Origin: Planctomycetota bacterium
GTDB lineage: Bacteria > Planctomycetota > UBA1135 > UBA2386
NCBI GenBank assembly: GCA_020851075.1
Contig: JADZDL010000248.1
Location: forward strand, 1 to 64,000
Length of the DNA: 64,000 nt
Reading direction: 5' to 3'
The notes beneath the pieces were generated by a model. That model did no database searches. It saw only the letters and a list, made by a program, of their open reading frames with translations, and had not been told where the DNA came from. Both the position numbers and the translations under genes were made by a program. Position 1 is the stretch's first letter. Every line of letters starts with the position of its first letter. Below, piece by piece: positions 55,343 through 63,255 of this stretch.

Positions 55343-56409
55343 ACACGACACAATCCGGGCCGAGCCCCCAGGCCCAGCCAAGCCCAGTGGCCAAACAGCG
55401 CCCTCTCGTTCGCCGTGCCTTGTGGCTCGGCGCTCTCACGGCGTGGCTCGTCGCGGCGGCATGCCTCTCGATCGGCCCTTCGCGCCGGGTGGAGCCTTCG
55501 TTCCCCCACCGCGTGCACGTGGTCGACAACCAGCTCGCCTGCACCTTCTGTCACGGCGGCGTGCGCTCGGGAGAACGTCCTGGCATGCCGCCACCCGAAG
55601 TCTGCGCGCCGTGCCACGATCGCATCGACCCGACGAAACCCGCCGAACACCGCGTCGGCGCCTTCTTCGACGGCAACAGTCGCTACAAAACGGTGGCCAA
55701 CGCCAACCTGCCCGACGACGTGCTGTTCTCGCATCGCCGGCATGTGACCGATGCAAAACTCGATTGCACCGCCTGCCACGGCGATGTCGCGCAGCAGACG
55801 GACGTGCCACTCGCCGCCCTCGTGCGCAAGCCCGACTGCATGAACTGCCACGCCGCGCACGGCAAGTCGAACGCGTGTGCAGAATGCCACCGCACCATCA
55901 ACGAGACCTGGCAGCCGCCTTCGCACGCCCACGAGTGGACCAAGAGCCACGGGCCCGTCGTGCAGTGCGGCAGTGAACTCAGCGCCGACCGCTGCGAGCT
56001 CTGCCATCAGGAAGCCACCGACTGCAAGGGTTGCCACCAACACACCGCACCGGCCAACCACGACCAGACGTTCCGCACGCGCACGCACGGCATGCAGGCG
56101 TCGATGGACCGCAGCCGCTGCGCGACCTGCCACACGCAGGACTCCTGCCAGCAGTGCCACCAGGAGACGCGCCCCCGCAGCCATCGCGGCGGCTTTGGCG
56201 CGCCGCAGGACCGCCACTGTGTTTCGTGCCATCTGCCGCTGGCCGACAACGATTGCGCGGTCTGCCACAAGAGCAACCCGAGCCACGCATCGGCAGCCCC
56301 TCTGCCGGGCAATCACGTGGCATCCATGAATTGCCGCCTTTGCCACGGCAACGGCGTGCAGCTGCCGCATCCCGACGGCGGTCATGTCTGCACCGCTTGC
56401 CATCGCTGA
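55330..56409 (+). CDS. 13-heme c-type cytochrome
   Basis: This 359-residue protein contains thirteen CXXCH motifs between about residues 70 and 355 (CTFCH, CAPCH, CTACH, CMNCH, CAECH, CELCH, CKGCH, CATCH, CQQCH, CVSCH, CAVCH, CRLCH, CTACH). The repeated 'FPHRVHV...CTFCHGG' and 'FSHRRHV...CTACHGD' spacing is typical of triheme c7/MtrA-like modules. A hydrophobic segment, 'ALTAWLVAAACLSIGPS' (~35-50), ends in an AAAC lipobox-like site, so it may be a lipoprotein or periplasmic. It is the candidate for the cytochrome that threads the beta-barrel. The start overlaps the barrel gene end by 13 bp. Confidence 0.85.
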   Translation: MDLLNTTQSGPSPQAQPSPVAKQRPLVRRALWLGALTAWLVAAACLSIGPSRRVEPSFPHRVHVVDNQLACTFCHGGVRSGERPGMPPPEVCAPCHDRIDPTKPAEHRVGAFFDGNSRYKTVANANLPDDVLFSHRRHVTDAKLDCTACHGDVAQQTDVPLAALVRKPDCMNCHAAHGKSNACAECHRTINETWQPPSHAHEWTKSHGPVVQCGSELSADRCELCHQEATDCKGCHQHTAPANHDQTFRTRTHGMQASMDRSRCATCHTQDSCQQCHQETRPRSHRGGFGAPQDRHCVSCHLPLADNDCAVCHKSNPSHASAAPLPGNHVASMNCRLCHGNGVQLPHPDGGHVCTACHR

Positions 56410-56555
56410 GCCCCGCATCGACCCGGCACCCCAACGATTGGTGGCCCATAGCCAGCCACCAATCGGCGTAGTCGCGCCTGAATAGGACCGGAGAAAGTTC
56501 GCGGAGCGTCACGCAGTTGTCACTTCGTAGAGCCTTTTCCACCGAGGAGACCGTC

Positions 56556-59393
56556 ATGTCAGCCCGTTTCGTCGCAGTCCAAGAACGCCGCAGAATCCGT
56601 GGCCTCTGGACCCTCCCTGCCAGCCTCTTGCTCGCCCTGGCCGCGTGCAACAGCAGCAACAACGCCGCAGCCCCCGGCACCGCCGACGAACCTGTCGTCG
56701 GCACCGCGGACAGCCTGCCGGGCGTCGAGATCACCATCAGTGCGGTGCGAGGAGGCTCCGGCAGCGGCGGCAAAGCCCGCGTCGGTGACAAGCTGGCGGT
56801 CGACTTCACCCTGCAGACGACTGCTGGCGCCCCCCTGGAGCTGTCGACGATGGCCCGCGGCGCGATCATGGTGTCGGGCCCGACGTCCAACTACCAACGC
56901 GTGATTGCTTCGCAGAGCGATGTGCTGACGACGGCGGTGAAGACCGCACTTGGTGCGTACACGTACACGTTCACGGTGCCGATTCCGTCGACCTACGTGG
57001 CCCCGCTGAACGACACGACCGATCTCACCGACGGCGAGATGACCGGCGAAGCGCTGATCGCCGGCACCTACACGGTCGGCCTCGAGATCCGCAAGGACTA
57101 CACCGTCGATGGTGTCACCTACCGCGACCCGGGCAACGCCTCGGCCGACTTCCTGTTCGGCGACGCTTCGACCTTGGAACCGCGCGAAGTGGTCACGCTG
57201 GCCAACTGCAACCAGTGCCACAACGAACTGCACGCCCACGGCGACAACCGCGACAAGATCACCAACTGCCTCCTGTGCCACACGTCGGGCGCCGAAGACG
57301 GCAACGTCGCGACCTCGGGCGGCGGCACCCCAGGAGTCGCGATCGACTTCAAGGTCCTGATCCACAGGATCCACGCCGGCGGCAAGCTGCCTTCGGTCCT
57401 CGGCGTCGCCACCAACTCGAACGGCTCGCGCAACTACTCCGCGACGCCCACGCCGTACATCGTGCAGGGCTTCCAGGCGTCGCTGCACGACTACTCGGAG
57501 TTTGCGTTCCCGGTGTGGCCGAGCATGCTCACGCCGATGCCGCGCGACACCGGCTACTCGACGCTGAACTCGACCCAACAGGGCCTTGAGAACACGATGC
57601 GCAGCGGCGCGATCGACTGCGACAAGTGCCACGGCGACCCCGATGGCGACGGCCCGCTGCCGGCCCCGGCCGAAGGCGACCTCATCTACAACCAGCCGTC
57701 GCGCCAGGCCTGCGGCTCGTGCCACGACGACTGGAACCCCGAGTATCCGTATGTGGCCAACAGCCAGACGATGCCGGCCCAACGTGACAACGCCGCGTGC
57801 ACGGAATGCCACCGCGAGTCGGGCACCGCGCTCGACGTCCGCGATGCCCACACGCACCCGCTGAAGAAACCGGACCTCGCCCAGGGCCTGCACATCGACA
57901 TCACAAACGTCACGGACGTCGGCAATGCCGATGGCACCTTCGACGCTGGTGAAAATGTCCAGATCACGATGACGATCAAGGACGACGCCGGCGCGGACAT
58001 CGCGGCCTCTGCCCTTAGCACGATCAACGCGGTCATCAATGGCCCGACGACCAACCCGAACCTCGTGCACTATGTGCGCATCTATGCGGCCAGCATGGGT
58101 TCTGGCCCGACCTACACGTTCAACCTGCCGCAGAACGTCTACTACGAGTCGGTCGGCACCTCGACGGGCTCGCTCGAGACCTTCACCACGGCGCGTGCGC
58201 CGCACGTGAACGTGACCGGCGCCGCCACTTCGCTGCTGCTGCGCACGGGCACGGGCGCCTCGAGCACACTCGCGGCCGACGCCTCGGCGTTGCAGAACTT
58301 CATCGACGTGGCTACCGGCACGGGATCCTCCTTTGTGAAGGACAACTACATCGTGATCGAAGACCTGGTCTCGGGTCGCCGCGAGTTCCTGAAGATCCAG
58401 CGCGTCGAAGACGACCGCCTGTGGTTCTCCTCGCTCTACAGCCCCAATTACGCCCCGGGCCTGAGCATCGCGCACGCCTCTGGCTCGACCGTGGACGTCG
58501 TAACAACCTCCGCGATCTCGACGAGCAACTACTCGCTCGACACGGTCACTGGCCTCATCACGGAAACGGGCGAGTTCGGCAGCGGCGAGATCCTCTGCAG
58601 CTACACGACCGACTTCGTGGTGCCTTCGGAGTTCCCGGGCACGTTCGGAGACTCGCCCGATCTCGACCAGAGCTGGGGTGATTGGATTGGTCTTGCGATC
58701 CCGGCGGGCACCTACAACTTCGGCATCTGGGGTGCGCGCACGTTCTCGGTCACGGTCGGCTCCGACACCACCAGCTACACCGAAGGCTCGATGCCCGAGG
58801 TCACGCAGCTGCTGTTCGGCGACGCCACCGAGGTCGAAACCGTGACGCGCATCGACAGCACCGATGGCTGCTATCGCTGCCACAACGACATCCAGTTCCA
58901 CGGCGGCAGCCGCCGCGGCTACGAGACCTGCACGTTGTGCCACACGCTCGCTGGCGCAGAGGATGCAGCGACCTACGTCTACCCAACTGGCGAAGCGAGC
59001 ACGGGCGTGACGATCGACTTCCGCACGATGCTGCACAAGATCCACCACGGCAAGGAACTGTCCGCTGGCGCGAACTACCTGGTCGCTGGCTTCGGTGGCA
59101 CGGGCCACAGCTACGAAGCGGTCGGCTTCCCCGTGTTGCCCGGTGGCACGGTCCAGTGCACGGTCTGCCACGGCACCGACAACACGGCCTGGCTTGAGCC
59201 CGCCGAACGCACGCACGCCAGCGAAACGCTGCCAGTGCGCAGCTGGCGCGCCACCTGCGGCGCCTGCCACGATTCGAACGCCGCCGCCGCCCACATCGAC
59301 GTGAACACGAGCCCGTCCGGTGCAGAATCCTGCGCGATCTGCCACGGCCAAGGCCGCGAACTCGACGTGCGCACGGTCCACCGGACCCGCTGA
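56556..59393 (+). CDS. OmcA/MtrC-type decaheme surface cytochrome
   Basis: This protein of about 945 residues has GAGGAG before the ATG and a lipoprotein signal, 'LPASLLLALAACNSSNNAA' (lipobox LAAC). It contains ten CXXCH motifs in two pentaheme clusters: CNQCH, CLLCH, CDKCH, CGSCH, CTECH (~220-420) and CYRCH, CTLCH, CTVCH, CGACH, CAICH (~770-930). Beta domains flank them (~50-215 and ~430-760), the split-barrel arrangement of OmcA/MtrC. 'MLHKIHHGKELSAG' after a heme is also typical of the family. It is likely exposed on the outer membrane and passes electrons to minerals, electrodes or partners. Last gene of the cluster; a strong hairpin follows. Confidence 0.9.
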   Translation: MSARFVAVQERRRIRGLWTLPASLLLALAACNSSNNAAAPGTADEPVVGTADSLPGVEITISAVRGGSGSGGKARVGDKLAVDFTLQTTAGAPLELSTMARGAIMVSGPTSNYQRVIASQSDVLTTAVKTALGAYTYTFTVPIPSTYVAPLNDTTDLTDGEMTGEALIAGTYTVGLEIRKDYTVDGVTYRDPGNASADFLFGDASTLEPREVVTLANCNQCHNELHAHGDNRDKITNCLLCHTSGAEDGNVATSGGGTPGVAIDFKVLIHRIHAGGKLPSVLGVATNSNGSRNYSATPTPYIVQGFQASLHDYSEFAFPVWPSMLTPMPRDTGYSTLNSTQQGLENTMRSGAIDCDKCHGDPDGDGPLPAPAEGDLIYNQPSRQACGSCHDDWNPEYPYVANSQTMPAQRDNAACTECHRESGTALDVRDAHTHPLKKPDLAQGLHIDITNVTDVGNADGTFDAGENVQITMTIKDDAGADIAASALSTINAVINGPTTNPNLVHYVRIYAASMGSGPTYTFNLPQNVYYESVGTSTGSLETFTTARAPHVNVTGAATSLLLRTGTGASSTLAADASALQNFIDVATGTGSSFVKDNYIVIEDLVSGRREFLKIQRVEDDRLWFSSLYSPNYAPGLSIAHASGSTVDVVTTSAISTSNYSLDTVTGLITETGEFGSGEILCSYTTDFVVPSEFPGTFGDSPDLDQSWGDWIGLAIPAGTYNFGIWGARTFSVTVGSDTTSYTEGSMPEVTQLLFGDATEVETVTRIDSTDGCYRCHNDIQFHGGSRRGYETCTLCHTLAGAEDAATYVYPTGEASTGVTIDFRTMLHKIHHGKELSAGANYLVAGFGGTGHSYEAVGFPVLPGGTVQCTVCHGTDNTAWLEPAERTHASETLPVRSWRATCGACHDSNAAAAHIDVNTSPSGAESCAICHGQGRELDVRTVHRTR

Positions 59394-59412
59394 GCGACGT
59401 TGCATGGCAAGC

Positions 59413-59453
59413 AGAGGCCGATCCGGGTGACCGGGTCGGCCTCTTGCATTTTG
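59413..59453 (+). terminator. intrinsic terminator after the decaheme cytochrome gene
   Basis: A 14-bp stem (AGAGGCCGATCCGG pairing with CCGGGTCGGCCTCT, one G-T wobble) closed by a GTGA tetraloop, followed by TTGCATTTT. It lies 20 bp after the stop codon. The rest of the gap to 59694 holds no gene I can support. Confidence 0.8.
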
Positions 59454-59694
59454 GGAGCTCTTCCGCGGACTTGCGCGCCACACCTCGACAGCTGCGCCGC
59501 GAACGCGCACGATGCGCGCGGACCGTGCTCCGGGCTGATGAAGTGGACTCTTGTCTGCCTTCGTCTCTCCGGGGCTACCCCGGAGCATTCCCGCACCGAC
59601 CTTCCGCCGCACGGACCTGCCTGCGCTGCACGCAGAATCGTCCGCGCCGGACCCGCTACGCCGGAGCACGGTCCACTTCTTCCTCCCCCGCAAC

Positions 59695-60000
59695 ATGCCT
59701 GCGCCATCCTCGATTGCGCTCTCCGTGGCCGTCGCCCTGCTGCGCGGCCCGCTGGAGACTGATGAGATCGCGGGCGCACTCTCGCAGCGCAGCAGCATTC
59801 CGACCAGGAGCATCAAGGCGCTCACCGCGCGCATCCTGCGACGATTCCGGCCTGGTAGCCGACCTCGCGAACGAGAACTCGCGCTGTTCCTCGACATGCA
59901 ACCGAAGTTCCACGAACGGTTCGGCGCGAGCATCAGCCTTGAAGAACTGCCACCGCCGCGCATGCTGCCCACGCTCGGCGCCACGGGCCACCGCGCTTGA
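59695..60000 (+). CDS. N-terminal part of a reverse-transcriptase-family protein (split gene, upstream fragment)
   Basis: This 101-residue frame ends in TGA at 59998-60000, where the reverse-transcriptase frame begins as TTGA. The stretch 'RELALFLDMQPKFHERFGAS' and the following 'LEELPPPRMLPTL' resemble, from memory, the N-terminal extension that precedes a class of bacterial reverse transcriptases ('LA.FL...P.F' and 'PPPRM'). In intact relatives about 60-70 more residues lie between this and the catalytic part. Here they are missing and the frame changes, so this is either the N-terminal half of a disrupted gene or a separate small partner protein. The ATG at 59695 is preferred; the frame is open upstream to 59551. 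Function unknown. Confidence 0.5.
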   Translation: MPAPSSIALSVAVALLRGPLETDEIAGALSQRSSIPTRSIKALTARILRRFRPGSRPRERELALFLDMQPKFHERFGASISLEELPPPRMLPTLGATGHRA

Positions 60001-60848
60001 TCGAGGCACCGAAACAACGTTTGAAGGCGGTGCAGCGGCGCATCCTCGAAGGTGTGCTCGCCTGCGTTCCCGCGCACCCCGCGGCACACGGCTTTGTGCG
60101 CGGTCGCAACTGCACCACGCTCGTGCGGCCACACACCGGCCAGCGCTGCGTGCTCCGCATGGACGCGAAGGACTTCTTCGCGTCGTTCCGCCGCGCGCGC
60201 GTGCTGCGCGTCTTCCTGAACCTCGGCTATCCAGAGCCCGTTGCCGTAGCCTTCGCCGATCTCTGCACCGCGAGTACACCGCGCCGCGTGCTGGAGCGCG
60301 GACTCGGGCCATCCCCAGGCGATGCTGCCGCAGAATCTCTGCGCGCGAAACTGCGCCTGCGCCATCTTCCACAGGGCGCCCCGACGTCGCCTGCGCTCGC
60401 GAATCTCTGCGCGTTCTCCCTCGACGCGCGCCTCACCGGCCTCGCGAAGAAGTTCGGAGCCAACTACACCCGTTACGCCGACGACCTGCTGTTCAGCGGC
60501 GGCGAAGCGTTCGCACGCGATGCCCACCGCTGCGAGGTATACGCCGCCGCCGTACTGCTCGAATGTGGCCTCGATACCGCGCATCGCAAGACCAAGGTCC
60601 TGCGCGCCGGCACGAGCCAGGGCGCCGCGGGCCTCGTGATGAATGTTCATCCGGCGATCCCGCGCCGCGACCGCGAACAACTCGAAGCAATCCTCGTGAA
60701 CTGCGCGCGCCGCGGAGTTGCGGGCCAGAACCGCGCGGGGCATCCGGATTTCCGAGCCCATCTGCGCGGCCGCATCGCGCACGTGGCGAGCGTGCATGCA
60801 GCGTTAGGCGAGCGACTGGCGACGCTGTTCGAGCAGATCGTGTGGTGA
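59997..60848 (+). CDS. retron/group II-like reverse transcriptase (possibly the 3' part of a split gene)
   Basis: This 283-residue protein has the RT core: 'LIEAPKQRLKAVQRRIL' (RT1-like), 'VLRMDAKDFFASFRRAR' (motif A, Asp ~56), 'LPQGAPTSPALANLCAFSLD' (motif B), 'YTRYADDLLFSGG' (motif C, YADD at ~160) and 'HRKTKVLRAG' (motif D). The C-terminus, 'NRAGHPDFRAHLRGRIAHV', is shared with a bacterial RT family often grouped with retrons. The only start at the right place is TTG, overlapping the upstream stop (TTGA). It lacks the usual N-terminal 'IPKRxGG' segment. A 9-bp hairpin follows the stop. It may be active if the start is used; otherwise it is a relic. Confidence 0.7.
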   Translation: MIEAPKQRLKAVQRRILEGVLACVPAHPAAHGFVRGRNCTTLVRPHTGQRCVLRMDAKDFFASFRRARVLRVFLNLGYPEPVAVAFADLCTASTPRRVLERGLGPSPGDAAAESLRAKLRLRHLPQGAPTSPALANLCAFSLDARLTGLAKKFGANYTRYADDLLFSGGEAFARDAHRCEVYAAAVLLECGLDTAHRKTKVLRAGTSQGAAGLVMNVHPAIPRRDREQLEAILVNCARRGVAGQNRAGHPDFRAHLRGRIAHVASVHAALGERLATLFEQIVW

Positions 60849-60861
60849 TTGCGCGGAACTC

Positions 60862-60902
60862 CGCCTTGAAGATCCAGCGTTCGCCACCGGATATTCAAGG
60901 CG
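60862..60902. terminator. hairpin between convergent reverse transcriptase and AAA ATPase genes
   Basis: A 9-bp perfect inverted repeat (CGCCTTGAA / TTCAAGGCG) with a 23-base loop lies in the 63-bp gap between the RT stop and the ATPase stop. A short direct repeat (ATCCAGCG) flanks its right half. It could be a shared terminator. Confidence 0.4.
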
Positions 60903-60911
60903 CATCCAGCG

Positions 60912-62135
60912 TCACGGCAGCATCGACAGCAAGGTCGCCGCGGGGACCACGCAAGGGTCAGTGCGCTCAAATGGATTCGCCGCCTGGAACGGCAGTGTTT
61001 GCACCACTTGAAACGCATGGCGCGCCTTGGTCTCAGTCTGGAAGTGCTCGAGTGAAGGAGACAACTGCGTTGCCCCGTGCTTGACTTCGACCAAGAACCA
61101 AGGCTTGCCGTCGCGAATCACGCAGAAGTCGACCTCTCGCTGGTTCTTGTCACGCAAGTAGCGCAACTCGAAACGCCCGAAACCAAGGTCCTCCCATACC
61201 TGCACGGCCTTTCGCAGATGACACGCAACGAAGGTCTCGGTGCGAGCGCCTTCATCCTCGATACCAGACCAATCGGTCAGGAACCACTTCGGCTCCTTGC
61301 GCAAGGACTTGGTGACGCTCTTGAACCAGGGCCGAATCACGAACCCATGATGCAGTTGGGTCAACAACTCAACCCATCGTCGTGCAGTATCGACTGTGAC
61401 GTTGACGTTGTTCGCAAGCTCGGTGTAGGACAGGCTTCGACCTGATCGCTCTCGCAGCAAGCCCTCCATGACCTCCAGTTGCCCGAGTTCCTTCACCTGG
61501 GAAAGGTCCCGGACGTCCTCACGAACAAGCTGCTGGCGACGCAACTCTCGCCAGCGATTGCCAAAACGCGCGTCGCGAAGGAACGGCTCCGGGAAGCCAC
61601 CGCGTTGCCAAAGTTGCTGGAGTCGCTCGGGCGATAGCTGCTCCGGACCTGCCAACAATTCCGTGGGCACATCCTGTCGCAATAGCTCACCCACCGAGAA
61701 CGGGCTCATCCGATAGAGGAAGTAGCGGCCCATCAGACTGTCACCGCCGCGGCGATAGACATCGAGACGGGCGCTACCGGTAACCGCAATACGCGTCCGA
61801 TCGCCAAAGCCGTCGAAGAAGCCCTTCAGGAACGTCTTCCAGCGTCCATGCTTGTGCAACTCATCGAACACAACCATAGGACGCTCGGCCCGCAAGACCT
61901 CGAGCTGGAGCGCACTGGCAACCGCCTTCGGGCCGCGGAGGATCAGAGCTCGATCATCCTGGTCATCGAAGTTCAAGTAGCGGGCGTCTGGATCGATAGC
62001 CCTGCAAACGGTGGTCTTGCCCACCTGCCTCGGGCCCGCAAGAAACGCCATCTGGCGATGCTCCGCGAAGTGCTGTCGAAGGACCGCGGTGAACAGACGA
62101 GGCTCGTTTGGCGACGGGACCATTTTCGACACCAT
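60912..62135 (-). CDS. AAA_14/DUF4143 ATPase
   Basis: This protein of about 407 residues has Walker A 'LAGPRQVGKTTVCRA' (~32-46), Walker B 'PMVVFDELHKHGRWK' (~86-100) and a sensor-like 'RIAVTGSARLDVYRRGG', followed by the DUF4143 C-terminal region. That region has a winged-helix-like part ('SYTELANNVNVTVDTARRWV') and a PD-(D/E)XK-like end: 'EVDFCVIRDGKPWFLVEVKH' has the D...E.K spacing. The family is widespread, patchily distributed and of unknown function; roles in defence, toxin-antitoxin systems or mobility have been suggested. The start codon lies inside a 64-bp palindrome, and an ATG four codons in is an alternative. Base composition is somewhat lower in GC than its neighbours, consistent with transfer. 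Confidence 0.82.
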   Translation of the reverse strand: MVSKMVPSPNEPRLFTAVLRQHFAEHRQMAFLAGPRQVGKTTVCRAIDPDARYLNFDDQDDRALILRGPKAVASALQLEVLRAERPMVVFDELHKHGRWKTFLKGFFDGFGDRTRIAVTGSARLDVYRRGGDSLMGRYFLYRMSPFSVGELLRQDVPTELLAGPEQLSPERLQQLWQRGGFPEPFLRDARFGNRWRELRRQQLVREDVRDLSQVKELGQLEVMEGLLRERSGRSLSYTELANNVNVTVDTARRWVELLTQLHHGFVIRPWFKSVTKSLRKEPKWFLTDWSGIEDEGARTETFVACHLRKAVQVWEDLGFGRFELRYLRDKNQREVDFCVIRDGKPWFLVEVKHGATQLSPSLEHFQTETKARHAFQVVQTLPFQAANPFERTDPCVVPAATLLSMLP

Positions 62136-62180
62136 CGTAAAATGGTCCGGACCAATTTACGATGGTGTCGAAAATGGTCC
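62117..62180. repeat. 64-bp near-perfect palindrome spanning the ATPase start codon
   Basis: Two 32-bp arms (62117-62148 and 62149-62180) pair with 31 of 32 matches and no loop; the mismatch is A143/A155-type near the centre. Each arm also contains a GGACCA(A/T)TTT / AAAATGGTCC inverted pair, giving four boxes. The ATPase ATG (62135) lies in the first arm, so the palindrome covers the promoter and the first codons. Confidence 0.85.
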
Positions 62181-62259
62181 GCCGCGTGGCCTGCCTGCCA
62201 ACTTCCAAAACCAGCCGAGATCGCCGACCAGAAATACTCCGCAACCACTTACACCGAAA

Positions 62260-63237
62260 CTACTTACAAGCCTCTAGCGCCCGAGCCACGAACACCGGCG
62301 CGACCTTCTTGCGCCAGTAGACGTCCTGGTCCGTGTTGTCCATCGTGCGCGCCGGCTTCATCGCCGCCGCACCGGCTGCCGCGATCAGTTCGTCCGTCAG
62401 CTTCTGCCCCACCAGCAACTTCTCGCTGTCGCTTGCGGGGATCGCATACGAACCGGCCCCGCCGAGGCGGATGTTGGCCTTCGTGATGATTCCACCTTCA
62501 AACCACAGGCACACGCCAACACCGAGGATCGGGAAGTCGAACGTGTCGCGGCGCCGCAGCTTCAGGTAGCTCGCCTTCCACGTGCCCGGCGCTGGCAGGA
62601 CGAGCCGAGTCAGCAGCTCTTCCGGCTTCTTGGTCAGGTACTGGATGCCGTCATCGCGGTACAGGTCGCCCGCTTTCTGCGTTCGCGTGCCAGCGTTGCC
62701 GACCAGCTCAACGTCGGCCTCCATCGCGCAGACGACGGGCACCGTGTCACTGCTCTGCACAGCCCAGCAACGCGGTGAACCGGGCGCAACCCAACAGATC
62801 GCTCCATCCTTCTTCATGCAGAAGTCGATCGACTCGCGCCATTCGTGGCCCTGGTCGTAGTAGGAGCAACGCGTATCGAGCAGCAGGTTGCCGCCGATGG
62901 TGCCCATGTTGCGCAGCAGCGGCGTGCTGATCTCACGCACCGCGTGCGCGAAGCCAGGATAGTGCTGCAGCAGGTGCGGGTGCTTTTCGAGCTCGGTCAG
63001 CGTGACCATCGCACCAATCGCGGTGCGACCGTCGGGCAACACCTCGACCGCATGCAGGCCAGGCACGTCCTGCAGCGAAATGACCTGCGTCGGCGTCTGG
63101 TGCCGGCGCTTCATGTTGGGGTAGAGATCCGTACCGCCGGCGACATACATCGCCTGCTTGCCGTGCTCGCTCGCGATCGCCACAGCTTCGGCGGCGGTCT
63201 TCGGACGGTGGTAGGTGAACGTGGGCAGTCGCAACAT
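62260..63237 (-). CDS. FAD/[4Fe-4S] subunit of a xanthine-dehydrogenase-family enzyme (4-hydroxybenzoyl-CoA reductase beta-like)
   Basis: This protein of about 325 residues has the CO/xanthine dehydrogenase FAD-binding fold: 'AMYVAGGTDLYPNMKRR' (FAD contact), 'RNMGTIGGNLLLDTRCSYYD' and 'LKLRRRDTFDFPILGVGV'. Unusually it has an insert with four cysteines at positions 124, 140, 148 and 157. The spacing (16, 8, 9) matches what I recall for the extra [4Fe-4S] cluster of HcrB, the beta subunit of 4-hydroxybenzoyl-CoA reductase in anaerobic aromatic metabolism. 'CWAVQSSDTVPV' is also in line with HcrB. The true substrate is not shown. It lies 18 bp after the large-subunit gene, on the same strand. 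Confidence 0.82.
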   Translation of the reverse strand: MLRLPTFTYHRPKTAAEAVAIASEHGKQAMYVAGGTDLYPNMKRRHQTPTQVISLQDVPGLHAVEVLPDGRTAIGAMVTLTELEKHPHLLQHYPGFAHAVREISTPLLRNMGTIGGNLLLDTRCSYYDQGHEWRESIDFCMKKDGAICWVAPGSPRCWAVQSSDTVPVVCAMEADVELVGNAGTRTQKAGDLYRDDGIQYLTKKPEELLTRLVLPAPGTWKASYLKLRRRDTFDFPILGVGVCLWFEGGIITKANIRLGGAGSYAIPASDSEKLLVGQKLTDELIAAAGAAAMKPARTMDNTDQDVYWRKKVAPVFVARALEACK

Positions 63238-63255
63238 CGTCGTATTCCTCGTCGC

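Noticed and set aside
59394-59694. Retron msr/msd-type ncRNA upstream of the reverse transcriptase
   Set aside because: The only strong hairpin here looks like the terminator of the cytochrome gene (GTGA loop, T-rich tail). I see no conserved branching-G hairpin pair, so no ncRNA is claimed.
56559-60797. A minus-strand open frame of more than 1400 codons opposite the decaheme cytochrome and reverse transcriptase
   Set aside because: It is low-complexity Arg/Ala/Val/Asp-rich sequence with no domain, and the plus-strand frames contain unmistakable heme motifs and RT motifs. Long antisense frames are expected at this GC content.
62117-62180. The palindrome as an insertion-sequence terminal repeat
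   Set aside because: The two arms are adjacent with no transposase between them, and no matching copy is seen at the other end of the ATPase gene (60849-60911), where only an unrelated 9-bp hairpin occurs.
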